From the NCBI GenBank assembly GCA_021527695.1, contig JAKFAO010000002.1, positions 248,001 through 312,000 on the forward strand: a stretch of DNA of 64,000 bases, written 5' to 3'. Below are positions 52,806 through 64,000 of this stretch, in pieces (positions within the stretch are counted from its first letter, which is position 1; every line of letters starts with the position of its first letter). Both the position numbers and the translations under genes were made by a program. The notes beneath the pieces were generated by a model, which worked only from the letters and a program-made list of their open reading frames with translations, ran no database searches and had not been told where the DNA came from. The stretch comes from Naematelia aurantialba (lineage: Eukaryota > Basidiomycota > Tremellomycetes > Tremellales > Naemateliaceae).

Positions 52806-53239
52806 CAGGACCATGATTAACGGAGGCGTCTCCTCTCTCTTTCTCTCTCGCGTGTCTCGTCTCTCTCTCTCTCTTGTCGTCTCTCTCTCTCGGGTCTCGT
52901 CTTTCGCAGCAAGTATTGTCTCCTTCTATAGATGCTCGTCAGAGTCTACGGCAGCGGGTGGAAAATCCGCTTGTTTCTGTTCACATGGGCTCTCCCATGC
53001 CACCATGTTGTACACCATGTATCCGTATCCTGCTTCATGGAGGGCAAACCATGTGTGTGTCCTCATTCATGCAGAGTATCCACCGAGTGGCGAAGGCGTC
53101 GGAGGGTTTCTCCGCGGCGGCGAATCGCGTGCCGATCTTTTCACCGCAAGATTTCAAAGCACCCGTTGCACTGTTTGTCATTGTATATTCATCCACATTC
53201 GACCAACGCGGGGTTGAAAAGAAGTCATCGGGTGGAACC
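52806..53239. other. Gap with CT-rich repeats between same-strand genes
   Basis: Contains imperfect CTCTCTCT runs at about 52830-52900 interrupted by GTCTCGT. Holds the terminator of the zinc-finger gene and the promoter of NAR1. No gene recognised. Confidence 0.5.
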
Positions 53240-55707
53240 ATGACGTTCTCAGGCGCAGTGGTGAGTCTCCCCCCCCCTTGGCGGCGGCGAGTGTGACGCC
53301 AGAGACCGAGACACATGTGATGCTAGAGACAGACGCAGATACAGAGGGAGAGAGAGGGGGGACGGGGTTGTTAATGCGTTTTTAGACAATCACGGATTTG
53401 GACGACTTCTTGACGCCGTCGCAAGCTTGTATCATCCCTGTACGGAATGCAAAGCCAGTCAATGGGGGTGTGCATGGCCCAGTGAGTCTAGTTGCGCTTC
53501 TCGTATCGACAGAGTGTCCTCCTGCTCTTTCTCTCGTTCTTCCCTCTTCCCTCTCTTTTCCTCTAACCTCTCACTTTCTAGTGCCCTACCCCCTTCTACC
53601 CGATCGACATACCCATCCTCCGTACTCGGTAGTCTCAGCCCTCAGATGACGCACGACAAGGAGCACAAAAATACACGCGTAGCCGTCTCCCTGTTGACGA
53701 GCTGACTAGGTGCAGACGGAAATCCACATTGACGACAAAAACAACTACTACGAAGTATCCACCTTCCCCACTTCCGCGGCTGGACCTTCGACGGGGGCTG
53801 CTCTTGCCCAGGGGAGGAAGGCGCTGGAGAAGGCCGAGATCAATTTGAATGACTGTTTGGCTTGCAGGTGGGTTCCTCTTCACACATCTACGGGAGGTCT
53901 ATCCCAAGAAAGGACATCCTAGTCACAAGGGTACATCTTCTGGCGCATCCTCAGCTGGATCATACCTGGAGAAGAATAGCAAAAGACCGCATCACTCGCC
54001 GCAGCAACTGGAATTGAATGCCGAGCACATGCTAATCTGAACAGCGGGTGCATCACCTCTACCGAGTCCATCCTGATCAGTGCACAATCACATAAAGAAG
54101 TGCTCGAGTTCATTGCGACCCCCTCGGCCCCTTGCACAGCGCGCAGCCCAGTCCTATCCGTCTCTCCCCAGACGCTCGCCTCCCTCTGTGCATCCTACTC
54201 GACGTCATCTGGTCAGCCACCGCTGCCACTCCTCCTGCTTCTTCGGCGCATCCGGTACTTTCTTGAACAACCTCAACACGGTGGCTGGCAAGTATGGGAC
54301 ACAACATTTGCGCGGCACATGTCGCTCCGCGAGACAATCGTCGAATTCGAAGAGCGTCGCTTGGCAAAAGGGAAGGAAAAGCAAAAGGCCACACTGCCCA
54401 TGCTTGCCAGCGCGTGTCCCGGTTGGGTATGCTTCGCCGAGAAAGGGCAAGGCGATATTTTACCTCTCCTCAGTGCGGCGCGGAGCAGCCAGGCAGTCGC
54501 CGGAGCTCTGGCCAAACGCTGGTGGGCTGCGCGGCAGGGGCTGCAGCCAAACGACGTGTATCACGTCACCGCCATGCCATGCTATGACAAGAAGCTCGAG
54601 GCGAGTCGAAGCGATTTCTATTCCGAGGCACACAAGACCAGGGATGTCGATTGCGTTCTTACGACGGGAGAGCTGGACCTGATGTTGGCTGAGCTGGGAT
54701 TCGACCCATTCGCACCGACGCCATCGGAAGAAGGTTCGGAGACTGCTCGTCAATCAAATGGTGGCCTCCAAGGTCAAGTCGACATGGGTAACAATGCACC
54801 ACCGTGGCCAGAGATGCTCAATCATGCAGGCTCTTCGTCTGGCTCGTACCTCCAGACTCTTCTGAACCACTTTGCCTCGATTCACCCGAACCCGACGACA
54901 TTGAATATCCGCGAAGTCCGAGGCTCGACAGATAACGTGGAGTATGTCCTTATCGACACGGTCACCGGAGAGGCGATTTTCAAAGGCGCCAAATGTTACG
55001 GGTTCCGCAATTTGCAGAATCTAATGCGCAAAGTAGGCAAGGAAACGGGGATGACAAAGGGCCGAGTTGGAGCCAGCAAGCTCAGTGCTGCCATTGCTGC
55101 GCGTCGGAGAAAGGCGCGCCCCGGCCAAGTAGAGAGCGCACCCACGCCGACGACAGACGGAAGTGATGCCGAGAGCCTGAGTGCCGGGCGGGAGGACAAG
55201 AAGCTGGATTTTGTCGAGGTCATGGCTTGTCCTGGGGGGTGCGTGAATGGCGGCGGGCAGATGAAGCCTGTGACTCAGCCCAAGGCGGCTATCGCTGGAC
55301 GTGCTGGGAACGCGAACCTCGATGAGGAGGGCTACGAGCGACCGATCCCGGACGAAGGGGTCGACGAGGGGATGCGGTGGAGCACCAAGGAGTGGGTGGC
55401 AAAGGTCGAACATATCTATTGGTCTGGGCTGCCGACGCCGCCGCCCTCGCCCGAGATGCTGGCCCATACGGACATTGCAGACGACGCGGGTGTGAACGGG
55501 GGGGACGATGTGGAAATGCGAGACTCGGCTGTGGACGGTGAGGGTGACAGGCGGCTGAAGCGGGCCGACGAGCTGTGCGAGATGATCGTGCAAGAGGTGT
55601 GTGGGGAAGACGCTGGGAGGCGCTGGGATTTGCTGCGTACGAGGTTCAGAAAGGTCGAGGGGGATGTGCTGGGGGGTGGCATCACGCACGAGGCCGTCAA
55701 GTGGTAG
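53240..55707 (+). CDS. NAR1: Cytosolic iron-sulfur assembly factor Nar1 (Fe-only hydrogenase-like)
   Basis: Nar1 passes Fe4S4 clusters to targets with Cia1, Cia2 and Met18. A tiny first exon (ATG 53240, MTFSGAV) joins to [24 protein letters not shown]. The second Cys cluster is built across an intron: NLNDCLAC joined to [20 protein letters not shown]. Together they supply the N-terminal four-Cys cluster. The hydrogenase-like core has [38 protein letters not shown] and [13 protein letters not shown], giving the four Cys of the second cluster. The long final exon runs 54100-55707 and includes acidic insertions before and after the [14 protein letters not shown] strand. The usual LKR-type end is replaced by ...THEAVKW, a C-terminal Trp as in other Nar1 proteins (CIA targeting tail). 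Confidence 0.93.
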
Positions 55708-56028
55708 GCGGTGCCGTGGGCGCATCCGTGTATCTACAGCCGCGCACTGTGATACACATACATTAATATAGCTATACACCCATACAGCCATACAGGCAAC
55801 TATGCAGCCACCATCGGTTTAGTCATGCAGTTCCAGGCCGTTCCCTGGCGCGAGACTGAACTTGAAAGCGGGTTGTGAGGTTGCCAGCACTTGTTACAGG
55901 TAGAGAATGATTGCGGAGTCCAGGCGTACAGCTTCAACACCGATCTCCATGTCACAGATATAGAATGATTACAGTGGACAGTGGACAGTGGACAGTGGAC
56001 AGTCGTACAGTGTTACATAGTAACAGAG
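55708..56028. other. Gap between convergent genes with a GTGGACA repeat
   Basis: 3' flanks of NAR1 and of the minus-strand gene ending at 56029. Contains four tandem 7-bp copies of ACAGTGG at about 55972-56000. Confidence 0.6.
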
Positions 56029-56817
56029 CTAGAGGACCCAGTCGTAAATCGTCGTCAACCCTGCTGCCACACTCAAGACGCATACCCCTCCCACCGCCAA
56101 TGCGATACCGAGCATCTCTCGCCTGTCCGGGCGCTGAAACGGTCCGTCGTATCGCAGGCCCGAATCGTCTCCCTCCCTCCCTTCTATAGACGAGCAGAAT
56201 TCGCCCCCCTCTTCCAAATCGACGTCAGAGTCACACTCCCCCGCATCGCCAGCACCGTCGTCGCCATATCTATAGCCATCGCCACGGCCCCGGCCCAAAC
56301 CATCGGCCCCGCCATCACCATCGCCCCCGCCCCCGCCCCTGCCCCCGCCGCCATCAGCGCTGTCGTCGCCGTAAGTAGCGGTGTCGCCGTCGCCGCGCTT
56401 GGGCCCCTTGTGTTGGAGCTTGTACCTCTCGTTCCCACCCCGACTCAGCAGCTTAGGGTCGTGGGCGTAGCTGTGACTGTGGCTGTAGCTATGGGCGTAG
56501 CTGGGGTGGGTGGGGCTGTCGCGGCCGTCGCCGGCTTCGTCCTCCGAGGGGATATCGTCGAGAAACTTGGACTTGGACTTGGACCGCGCGCGCGGAACTG
56601 GGACATGGCCGGACGGGATGGACAGCGGGTCGGACACCGTCGCCGCAGCGAGGACGGACGGTGAGCGCGCGATAGAGAGTGACGCGGAGCGCCCGCGAGG
56701 GCGCGCCGGCGGCTGCATCGGCGGCGGCGGTAGTCGGGGGGAGATGAAGGGCCGCGAGCGGGGCTGATTCGGGAGCGGCAGAGGGGGTGGGCCGTGCGCC
56801 GGGGGCTTGTCGTTCAT
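56029..56817 (-). CDS. Disordered protein with one C-terminal membrane segment
   Basis: One exon from ATG 56817 (MNDKPPAHGPPPLP); upstream ATG 56892 is possible. 262 residues: Pro/Arg-rich N-terminus, a Ser/Lys patch (RARSKSKSKFLDDIPSEDE), a Tyr-Ser-His repeat (SYAHSYSHSHSYAHD), a Gly/Asp-rich stretch, then PDRREMLGIALAVGGVCVLSVAAGLTTIYDWVL at the very C-terminus, where one hydrophobic span makes a tail-anchor likely. The family is not recognised. Codon and base composition is GC-rich, like its neighbours. Confidence 0.6.
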   Translation of the reverse strand: MNDKPPAHGPPPLPLPNQPRSRPFISPRLPPPPMQPPARPRGRSASLSIARSPSVLAAATVSDPLSIPSGHVPVPRARSKSKSKFLDDIPSEDEAGDGRDSPTHPSYAHSYSHSHSYAHDPKLLSRGGNERYKLQHKGPKRGDGDTATYGDDSADGGGGRGGGGGDGDGGADGLGRGRGDGYRYGDDGAGDAGECDSDVDLEEGGEFCSSIEGREGDDSGLRYDGPFQRPDRREMLGIALAVGGVCVLSVAAGLTTIYDWVL

Positions 56818-57116
56818 CGTGGAATTTTTGGTCCACCAGAGGTATAGACTAATCTCTGGTGTAGCACGGAGCAGGTACGCCGCCGCGTGCACAGTATGCT
56901 GTGAAGTGCAATGTCAAGGTGTTATTTGGATGTGTTTGGGCCACGACATTGTGTTTTTGGTCCAGTCGAGCATACAAGAAAACAGTGAGAACCGCAAAGT
57001 CGGCGGCGAATTCAGGCACTCGAAACGTCGTCCATTTTCCGTCAACCAGACTTTGACTTCTCTTTGACATTCACCCGCAAGAGCTCGTGCTCGCCCGCAT
57101 CCTCGTTGCGTGCACG
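56818..57116. promoter_or_regulatory. Divergent promoter region
   Basis: About 300 bp between the divergent starts of the tail-anchored protein and the Ist3-like gene. No specific site recognised. Confidence 0.45.
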
Positions 57117-59319
57117 ATGAAGTGAGCTCTCTCATCTTCTCGGCAGCCAACGCCAGGCAGCAGCCGCCGGTGTAAAGCGGGCATCCGCACGAACAGAGCT
57201 GACGTGACGACAGCTCTATCCGCGAGATCAACCGCATCAACGAGCGCGAGCTTGAGCTGGGCGTCGCTGGCAAAGGCTCATGGCATGACCAGTACAAGGG
57301 TGCGTCTGCTCCTACCCGCTTCTTCTCCTGATATCCCATCTACGCGTTGAAGCGTTGGTCGGATGAGCTGACTGTTCGTAGACTCGGCATATATCTTTGT
57401 CGGCGGGCTCAGCTATGACCTTACCGAAGGAGACGTTATCGCCATTTTCTCCCAGTGAGCGCCTTTCCTATCTCTCCCATCGCGTCCCCTCTCCCCTTTC
57501 TCATATCCCTCCTGGCCATCGTACCAACAATGGCAGTCTTCATGCCGCCGTCAAAGCCTCCCCTCAGAGTAGAGTCAGAGAGCTGGGAGCTATAGAATCG
57601 CTGATCACACCGTATGTGCAGATGGGGCGAGATCGTCGATATCAACATGCCGCGGGACAAGGAGACGGGAAAACAGCGCGGATTTGGGTTTGTGATGTAT
57701 GAAGACCAGCGGAGCACCGTCCTCGCAGTGGACAATATGAACGGCACGCTCATCCTGGGCCGCACAGTCAGGGTGAGTTTTGCCGTGGTAGGGTCGAGTG
57801 GCGAGACAAAGTCCCGTCGTGTGCGGTAAAACGAGGGAAGAACTGAGGGAAGATGCAAGGGACGCCGCGAGGAAACACGGGGAAAGCAGCGCACGGCCTG
57901 GGCTGAGAGCTGACGTCCCACTCTACAGGTGGACCACTGTCGCAAGTACAACCAGCCCGGAACCAAGGACGAAGAGGGGAAACACGTCGAGCCGGAAAAA
58001 CCGACCTACAACGCCATGCCCCCTGTGCTCGATGGTAAGTGTTCGAGTCTAGTAGAATCGTACTTGGAGTTGCTGTATTGGAGGGGAATCAAGTGGGGCG
58101 GAGCCTCTGGAGTGCTAGAGTGCCAGAATCACTCGGGAACGACATTTCCCTTGGGGACCCCTGGGACGGGGAAGAGCTTGAGTGGAGGCCGCAGTCCTCG
58201 CGACGCTCACGCTGATGACACACAGAATCCGACGAGTCTGAATCATCAGACTCTGAAGCACCGGACTCGCTGGACGAAGAAGATCCGATGGCGGCATTCC
58301 TCCGTGCCGAGAAGAAGAAGGAGCGGGAGAAGCAGAAGAAGAAAGCGAAAGCCATTACCGACGGGGGGAAGAAGCGGAAACACGAGGGGGAGAGTAAAGA
58401 GGAGCGCCGGGCGCGGAAGGAGGCTAAACGCGCAAAGAGGGCCGAGAAAGAGCGCAAGAAGGCTGGCAACGACAAGGATACGGCCCCCAGAGGGGTCAAG
58501 CGGGAGCCGGAGGATACCCTGACACTGCGGGAGAAAGAGAGGGAGAGGGCGAGAGACTACGACGAGTCGGACAGGGCCAAGGGGCGGGCGAACCGAGGTG
58601 ATTGGAGAGAAGGGAGGTGGGAGTTGGAGAGAGAGGAGAACGAGCGAGTGCGGGAGGAGGACAGCGGCGGGCGGGAACGGGATCGCTCGCCGTTGAGAAA
58701 AAGCGGCTCGGCTTCAGCGCTAGCACGATCCGCACGGGACCAAGACCGAGATCGAGCGGGGCATTCTTCTCGCGGGTCGTACAGAAATGGCGACGGCCCA
58801 CGTAGCAAGGAGGACGAGGCTCGCAGCAGAGACGACAGACATCGTAGCAGGGAGGACGCGCCTCGCAGCAGAGACGACAGACATCGTAGCTGGGAGGACA
58901 GGCCGAGAGATGCCGCTAGCTCGGGTTTGGACGAGCGAGACGAGCTGAACCGGCGGGATGGAAGGGAACGAGAGCGGGACCGAGATGGTGGCAGGGAGGT
59001 AATGGACAGGCACAGAGACGCGGCCAGGTCCAGAGGAGGATATAGCGACAGAGGGGGTAGTACGGATGGCCGAGACGGGCGCCGACTCGCGGATGCTAGC
59101 GACGGCAGAAACGGCGACAGACACAGAAACGGCAGAAACGGCGACAGAGACAGACACGGCGGAAACGACGACAGAGACAGACACGGCGAAAACGACGACA
59201 GAGACAGAGACAGAGACAGAGACAGAGACAGAGACAGAAACGGCAGAGACGGCGACAGAAACAGAGACAGAGACAGAGACACGTACGCACGCGACCGAGA
59301 GCGGTTCGCGCGGGAATAG
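57117..59319 (+). CDS. IST3: RNA-binding splicing factor Ist3/RBMX2 with long charged tail
   Basis: RES-complex protein that binds U2 snRNP and promotes the first splicing step. The first exon holds only five coding bases (ATGAA, 57117-57121), then GTGAGC. Exons 57214-57299, 57382-57454, 57622-57772 and 57929-58033 encode SIREINRINERELELG, SWHDQYKDSAYIFVGGL (RNP2), [39 protein letters not shown] (RNP1, in split form) and [31 protein letters not shown], the full RRM and its Ist3-specific flank. The last exon from about 58224 adds ESDESESSDSEAPD and about 350 residues rich in Lys, Arg, Asp and Glu, ending in RD/RN repeats. Such a tail resembles RBMX2 of animals more than the short yeast Ist3. 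Confidence 0.9.
59190..59295. repeat. GACAGA hexanucleotide repeat coding Arg-Asp
   Basis: Tandem GACAGAGACAGA units with GGCGAC/AACGGC variants at the end of the Ist3-like gene encode alternating Asp and Arg with some Gly/Asn. Confidence 0.85.
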
Positions 59320-59358
59320 CGCCTTGCAATGGCATGTAGTAAAATGCATACTAGGCGT

Positions 59359-60941
59359 CTACTCGTCTGCAATCGGCACAATCTCCTTGCCCGTGTACAT
59401 TTCGCGCGGGATCCGGATATCCCACTTGCCCTTGATAGGCGCGGTCTCGTCGACCTCGCGGTCATAGCCTTTGACGTGGTAAGGGTTGAATCCGAGCGAT
59501 TTGATGAATTCGTCTTTGACGTCGGCGAGGTATCCATAGTTCTTTGGGTCGGTGTAGAAGACTAGATTCGGGTTAGCATGAGTTTCTCGACGACGACAAG
59601 CTAGATCAAGGCAAGGTCGTGATGCAGACTTCTGCGGGCCAGCGCCAGGACAGAAGATTCGAAAGAGAAGAGGAGAAAGAGCAATACAGAAGAGCTAGAG
59701 TGGCGGCAGACGGGGAGCCCGAGGGACGGATGGCCCGGCTGGCGGCCCGGCAAGAAGAGCAGTCACTCACGGATATCTTCTCTGCGGATCGGCCGCGGCG
59801 CCGAATAGCCCTTTCCCTCAAACTTATCCGGGTGCAGCTCGTACCACAGACTGAATCGATTATGGTACACGGCCTTGACGTCTCCCCCCGCCTTGAGGAT
59901 TGCCTTCGCGGCAGAATCCGCAAAGGCTGAGAGATAGACGGTCATGGCTGGTAAGGGGAAGTGCCGGGTCGGTTTGCCAGTGAGGATGATGCCGTCTTTC
60001 TTGGACAGGCCGTGGACGAGGTTGGACCGGACGACCGAGCGGATGGTGATGGGTTCGTCGGTGGAGATGCGGCCTGCTGCGATCCATTGCTGTAGGCGCT
60101 GGAGGGGCACGGGCTGCAGGTGTTTCTCGATGCTGTGAAGTGGTGAGCATTGTATGTAGAGTGAGGACGAGGGAGAAGGAGGAAGGAAGAAATAATGGAG
60201 CGAGGAAGAAGAGGAAGAAAGGAGGGATCGGGTGAGGAAGGGAGCGAGGAAGAGGAAGAAGAGGAAGAAGAGGAAGAAGAAGAAGGACGAAGAGGAACTT
60301 GAGCAGAGAGACGGATGGGAAAGAATCCAGAAAGACACGACGACTCACGGGCTGACAAAACCCCTCTTTGGCGCCCGCCGCCAAAACTGCGTCTGACCAC
60401 CCTCGAACCCGAGGTAAGGGATCTTCTTGCCCGTGCGCGATCCGGCGCCTTTGTCTCCTCGTCCTGACTTGCGACCGTGTCCGCTCGAGTGGCCTCGCCC
60501 GACTCGTTTTCGCTGGCTCGTCAGCAGTGCTACCACCGAACACAGCATCAAGATCCAGAATGCCTCGTCATGGACGCTCTGGTCAAATATCTCCTCGTCC
60601 CCACCCTCACCACTGATATTCCCGTCCAGACGCCCCCAATCCCGAATCATTATCGCAAAAGCCGTCTTCGAGAAACAGCAAAACCAGCTCATCGCAACCC
60701 AAACACATCGTGTAAAGCGTATCGCTCCACTCACCTCCTTCGTAGACCCCTTTGCTGGCGAAAGCGCATTGAGAGCGACATACTGCGTCGCCGCCCTGAG
60801 CCTAGAAGACGAGGCGAACCCAGCGACCTGGACCGAACCGCCAATGGACCCCAAAGGTAATGCCTGCACCGTAGGGAGCTGGAGCCGGCAAGTCGCTATC
60901 CGCAGTGCCGAGAAGGCCGATGATAGTGTGCGGAGCGACAT
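59359..60941 (-). CDS. MRPL10: Mitochondrial large-subunit ribosomal protein uL15m
   Basis: Structural protein of the mitochondrial large ribosomal subunit. ATG 60941 ([25 protein letters not shown]) is a mitochondrial presequence. Exon 1 ends in [13 protein letters not shown]; exon 2 begins [21 protein letters not shown], the uL15 signature, and continues [18 protein letters not shown] long pyrimidine-rich intron (about 60355-60135) is followed by [16 protein letters not shown] and [37 protein letters not shown]. The last exon ends [24 protein letters not shown] at stop 59359-59361. Length about 280 residues, as in the fungal Mrpl10/uL15m family. Confidence 0.92.
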
Positions 60942-61342
60942 GCTGTTGCCTCGCGGTCGATGACTCGGACGCTCGTGAGTCGGACGCTACGGTGTAACAG
61001 TGCAATGTCGCAATGTCTAGGGGTGGGCCGCCAAAATGTCCGGATCGTCGAGGTATCAAAGGTTCAGGTGGGTTAGGGCAGAAAAGCCACGTAATGCTTT
61101 GTTCCTAGGCTCTGATCTACCTGTCTGTTACAATACTACTGGTAGTCTTGGGCCATGCAGTTATCCAGGCCACAGTCGGCCAGTCTGGTGCGCCTCAGGG
61201 GAGGCTGTCGGCTGGTGGTGCTGGATGGGTTCATAGGGTATACGCATGATTTACATTTTGGCCCTACCAGTCCCATCACCCACCTCGAGTGAGTATATCT
61301 CTTGTGTCCACAAACTACAAGCGACATGTCACTGTACCTATC
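60942..61342. other. Gap of 400 bp
   Basis: Between two minus-strand genes; promoter of uL15m and terminator of the glycoprotein gene. No gene recognised. Confidence 0.45.
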
Positions 61343-63579
61343 TCACATAAAGCTCCAACACGCCACCACGAATCCCCCCATGACACTCCCCATCGTGCCG
61401 AGCAACACCGTGCCCATCCCCTCGACGCCGACGCCGACGATCCGTGGCGTACCAGCACCAGTGGCGTTTCCAGTCGAGTTGGTGCTGTTTCCCGCCAGGC
61501 TGCCTGAGAGAGTTCCGTTCTTCCCCGTAGCGGTGGAGGCGGGCAGACCGGTTCCTGAGGCTGAGAGCCTGGCAGACCCGCTGAGAGGGCGCGTGCTCGT
61601 TCCCGCCAGAGCGGCCGGGTTGACACTCGACCCTGCAGCTGTAGTGCTTCCGTTGCCGTTTCCTTGGCCGTCTCCGTCCCCGTCCCCCCCTCCGCCTCCC
61701 GTCCCACTGGCAGCTGCGCCGTCTCCGGATGCGCCACCTGCTGCAGAGTTCGAGTCTGATGCAGAACCAGAGGTTGAAGAACTAGTAGCCGTGGCAGAGA
61801 CGACGGTCGGTGTCCAAGTCGTCCAGCAGCATTGGCCGTTACTCGTTGTGGTCACCACGTCGTCTCGCCTGTCGAGCTTAGTCAGTTAAGGGCTGTCGCT
61901 CCCGGAAGAAGGCAAGGTTGACGACGAGGAAGAAGCCGATTTGCTTGCGGACCCGGCCACAGAGTCCCCGGCCGTCGCAGCAGCTTCGACGTCTGGTGTC
62001 GAGCTGCCAACTTGGGTGATCCCGACTTGTGTCGTCGTGGCTGGTGAAGCTGGTGCCGTCGAGTTGGCGCCCGCGCTGGCCGAGGAAGAAGCGGGTGACG
62101 GGGATCCGGAGCACGGCACGCAGGTCGACACAGAAACCCACGAGGTAGACTGTCGTGGCCCCGCCACCACCGTACCGTTGCCGTTAGCCGTTACCGTTGC
62201 CGTTGCTGCCGTCGCTGCCGCTATCGCTGGATGTCGAGGTACTGGAGCTGGTGGCTCCTGTCCAGCTCTGCGGAGGCGGCGCAGACTGGCCGTTGGAGAC
62301 GCTGGCGCCTTGCTGGCAGTTGCTCAGACTCAGTGTTGTCGGCGTCGGCGTCGGTCCAGATCCCTAACAGGCTTCAGCGTCCACCTCTGGCATTCTCGGA
62401 CTCGGACTCGGTATTTCCGAAATCAACCTGCCCGTCGAACATTGGATACCGTATTTCCGAAATCAATCTGCCCGTCGAACGTTGGATACCGAGGTCAGAG
62501 CAGCACTTACAGCGGTATAGGTGGTTCCGTCGAACACGCCGGGCGGGGTCGAGTCGTCGGCCTCGCAGTCTTGCCAGTTCCCGTCCCAGCCGACTGTATT
62601 GGAGGTGAGGAAGTAGCAGCCGACCTGGTCGTATTGCGCCGGACAGAACGCCGGGTCTCCGGTACATGCGCGGAAACAATACGTATCGGCGGAAATCATC
62701 GTCTGCTCTGTCAGCCGCTCAACTCTGGGTTTAGCCATTCGCAGCCCCAACGACCTGGATTGCCGCATATCGTGCCAACCGCTATGACCGGCATGGAAGG
62801 AAGTACGAGGGGACGAGACGTACCACCCAAGACGTGGCATTCTGGTTGTCGTCGCCGATGGTCACGGCCGCACCAGCCGGGGTATGTTGGGTCGAGTCAA
62901 ACTGGCCGCCCGGGTCTCCCGGCGCAAGGTTGATCTTGGTGAAATCGCCACTGCGCGTGTCAGCGCTCGCCTGCGTATTATGACACTCTCTGCACATTGG
63001 ATGCAAGGGATGCAGGGCGGGTGAAGCGCGGATCATGATGGGTGAGGCTAACCGGATCATGATGGATGACCTTACCTTCCAGACACTTGGACGTAGTTGT
63101 CCGTCTTGACATAGGTGACGCCATGGAGCGTGCCGTCGGGAATCAGGCGCGTGCCGCTCCCGTCTTTGGTGCACCATGCGACGACATTCAGACCCGAATT
63201 CCAGATGTAGGTGAATGCGTCCGGGGGGCCAAAGAGGCAGAAATCGCTGAACGAGGAGATGTGGATGGCACGGGACGTGCTGGATTGGTCCTGCTCGGTG
63301 TCGTCAGCAACAGGCACGCGCACGATACACGCCAGCGAGGCAGAGATATAGATAGACGTAGAGGAAAACAAAGCTGGAGGAGACACAGCTTGAGGAGACA
63401 GAGCTGGGAGGGGGGGCAGGGCGGATTGATAGCACGCTGCATGATGCGACACGTACGTCTCTGGGCGAGAGGCGGCTCAGCTCTCGCCGTCGTTGCACGG
63501 CCTCCGGGGCTACGTATTGTCCAGCTGCCCACTGTGTTACGAGGAGCAACACAAGAGGTATCATCTTCAAGGCAGACAT
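61343..63579 (-). CDS. Secreted, GPI-type glycoprotein resembling 'macrophage activating glycoprotein'
   Basis: ATG 63579 starts a signal peptide (MSALKMIPLVLLLVTQWAAGQ). Exons then give the conserved core: FCLFGPP, NVVAWCTKDGSGTRLIPDGTL, GVTYVKTDNYVQVSG, GDFTKINLAPGDPGGQFD, NATSWV, DTYCFRAC, YDQVGCYFLTSN and WQDCEADDSTPPGVFDG. This Cys pattern and the order 'Cys-Leu-x-Gly/Ala-Pro-Pro ... Ala-x-Cys-Thr-Lys ... Tyr-Cys-Phe-Arg ... Gly-Cys' fit proteins annotated as macrophage activating glycoprotein in Cryptococcus-related fungi. The C-terminal third is Ser/Thr/Gly-rich (O-glycosylated stalk) and ends in a hydrophobic tail (GTVLLGTMGSVMGGFVVACW) suitable for a GPI signal. Several introns, one with a 40-bp duplication. 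Family assignment rests on memory of the pattern. Confidence 0.65.
62411..62490. repeat. Tandem 40-bp duplication in an intron
   Basis: Two adjacent 40-bp copies beginning GTATTTCCGAAATCAA differ at two positions. They lie inside the intron between the core and stalk exons of the glycoprotein gene. Confidence 0.93.
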
Positions 63580-64000
63580 GTTCCCCGTCGCTTCCGGTAG
63601 TCTATCGAACGATGCAAGGCTGTCGAAGCTGCCGACTCGCCACCTACCGCTACCAGGCGATAACCCTGCTGGACAGAAAACGGCACTCGGCCAAGAATTC
63701 CAGTGGAGAAGACAAGCGGCGTGAGATGATCCGTGGCGATCAACGTCAAAGCGCAACGAGCTCCAAATCCAACACTCGTCACCAGATTCCACGCTCACGC
63801 TCTGCTTTGAGGGGAGGTGCGAGCTGGCACCGTTCATGCTGGTCCTTTGTGGCATGCCGATGTTTCAGGCGCACAAAGGTGCAGTGGTGGGATGAAAGGA
63901 GGTGGAGTGGTACCGTCAAGGGTGTCGAGACCCCCAACTCCATCAAGATCTCTGGTCTCCCTCGTCTATGCCTCCAGCGCTCTTCCTCCTGTCAATACCA
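63580..64000. other. Right-end flank, no gene seen
   Basis: 5' flank of the glycoprotein gene. No open frame with recognisable content before the window ends. Confidence 0.4.

Noticed and set aside
58557..59537. Minus-strand frame of 326 codons rich in Ser, Leu and Pro
   Set aside because: It is the complement of the Arg/Asp-rich tail of the Ist3-like gene; simple repeats keep all frames open.

Overview
The window looks like nuclear DNA of a basidiomycete fungus, probably a Tremellomycete yeast relative. Genes are dense and broken by many short GT-AG introns (mostly 45-90 nt). The recognisable set is fungal: ROT1, NAR1, PEX6, flavocytochrome b2, an ankyrin/PH Osh protein, an SMP/C2 tricalbin-like protein and a mitochondrial uL15. 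The rightmost gene resembles the secreted 'macrophage activating glycoprotein' family of Cryptococcus relatives. The class assignment is inference.

Left third (1-16.8 kb): a host gene (5' part 1254-1659, 3' part 16278-16807) is split by a nested pair of Ty3/gypsy chromovirus-type LTR retrotransposons, both on the minus strand. Outer element A (264-bp LTRs at 1660 and 16009, target duplication GTACG) is itself split inside gag by inner element B (412-bp LTRs at 7999 and 15408, duplication TTCGG). The LTRs of B look identical; those of A differ at two positions, so A is older. In both elements the transcript start predicted from a TATA box coincides with a 13-nt sequence exactly complementary to the primer-binding site, the hallmark of Tf1-type self-priming. 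In A, gag and pol are in one frame separated by one TGA inside the zinc knuckle; in B, pol lies in the -1 frame.

The most unusual feature is shared by both elements. Between the 3' end of pol and the 3' LTR each carries an extra intron-containing gene on the opposite strand (2083-3100 in A, 8794-9800 in B), encoding a protein of about 300 residues with six cysteines spaced like a Zn2Cys6 cluster. Element B is also saturated on both strands, in all reading phases and in non-coding DNA with the palindromic heptamer TCGWCGA (about 55 copies by eye in 7 kb, fewer than one expected). A is enriched in a different CpG word, CCGTA/TACGG. This suggests, as a hypothesis, an element-encoded DNA-binding factor with element-specific sites, analogous to the VANC anti-silencing factors of plant VANDAL transposons.

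Right two thirds (16.8-64 kb): ordinary host genes. In order: an unrecognised minus-strand gene; an ER-plasma membrane SMP/C2 protein; two minus-strand hypothetical genes that look paralogous, one with a Glu/Gly triplet-repeat tract; flavocytochrome b2; ROT1; methylthioribose-1-phosphate isomerase; PEX6; a probable mitochondrial protein; an Osh1-type sterol-transfer protein; lysyl-tRNA synthetase; a zinc-finger protein; NAR1; a one-span membrane protein; an Ist3/RBMX2 splicing factor; uL15m; and a GPI-type secreted glycoprotein. Neighbours are not functionally clustered. Several introns and spacers carry micro- or minisatellites.
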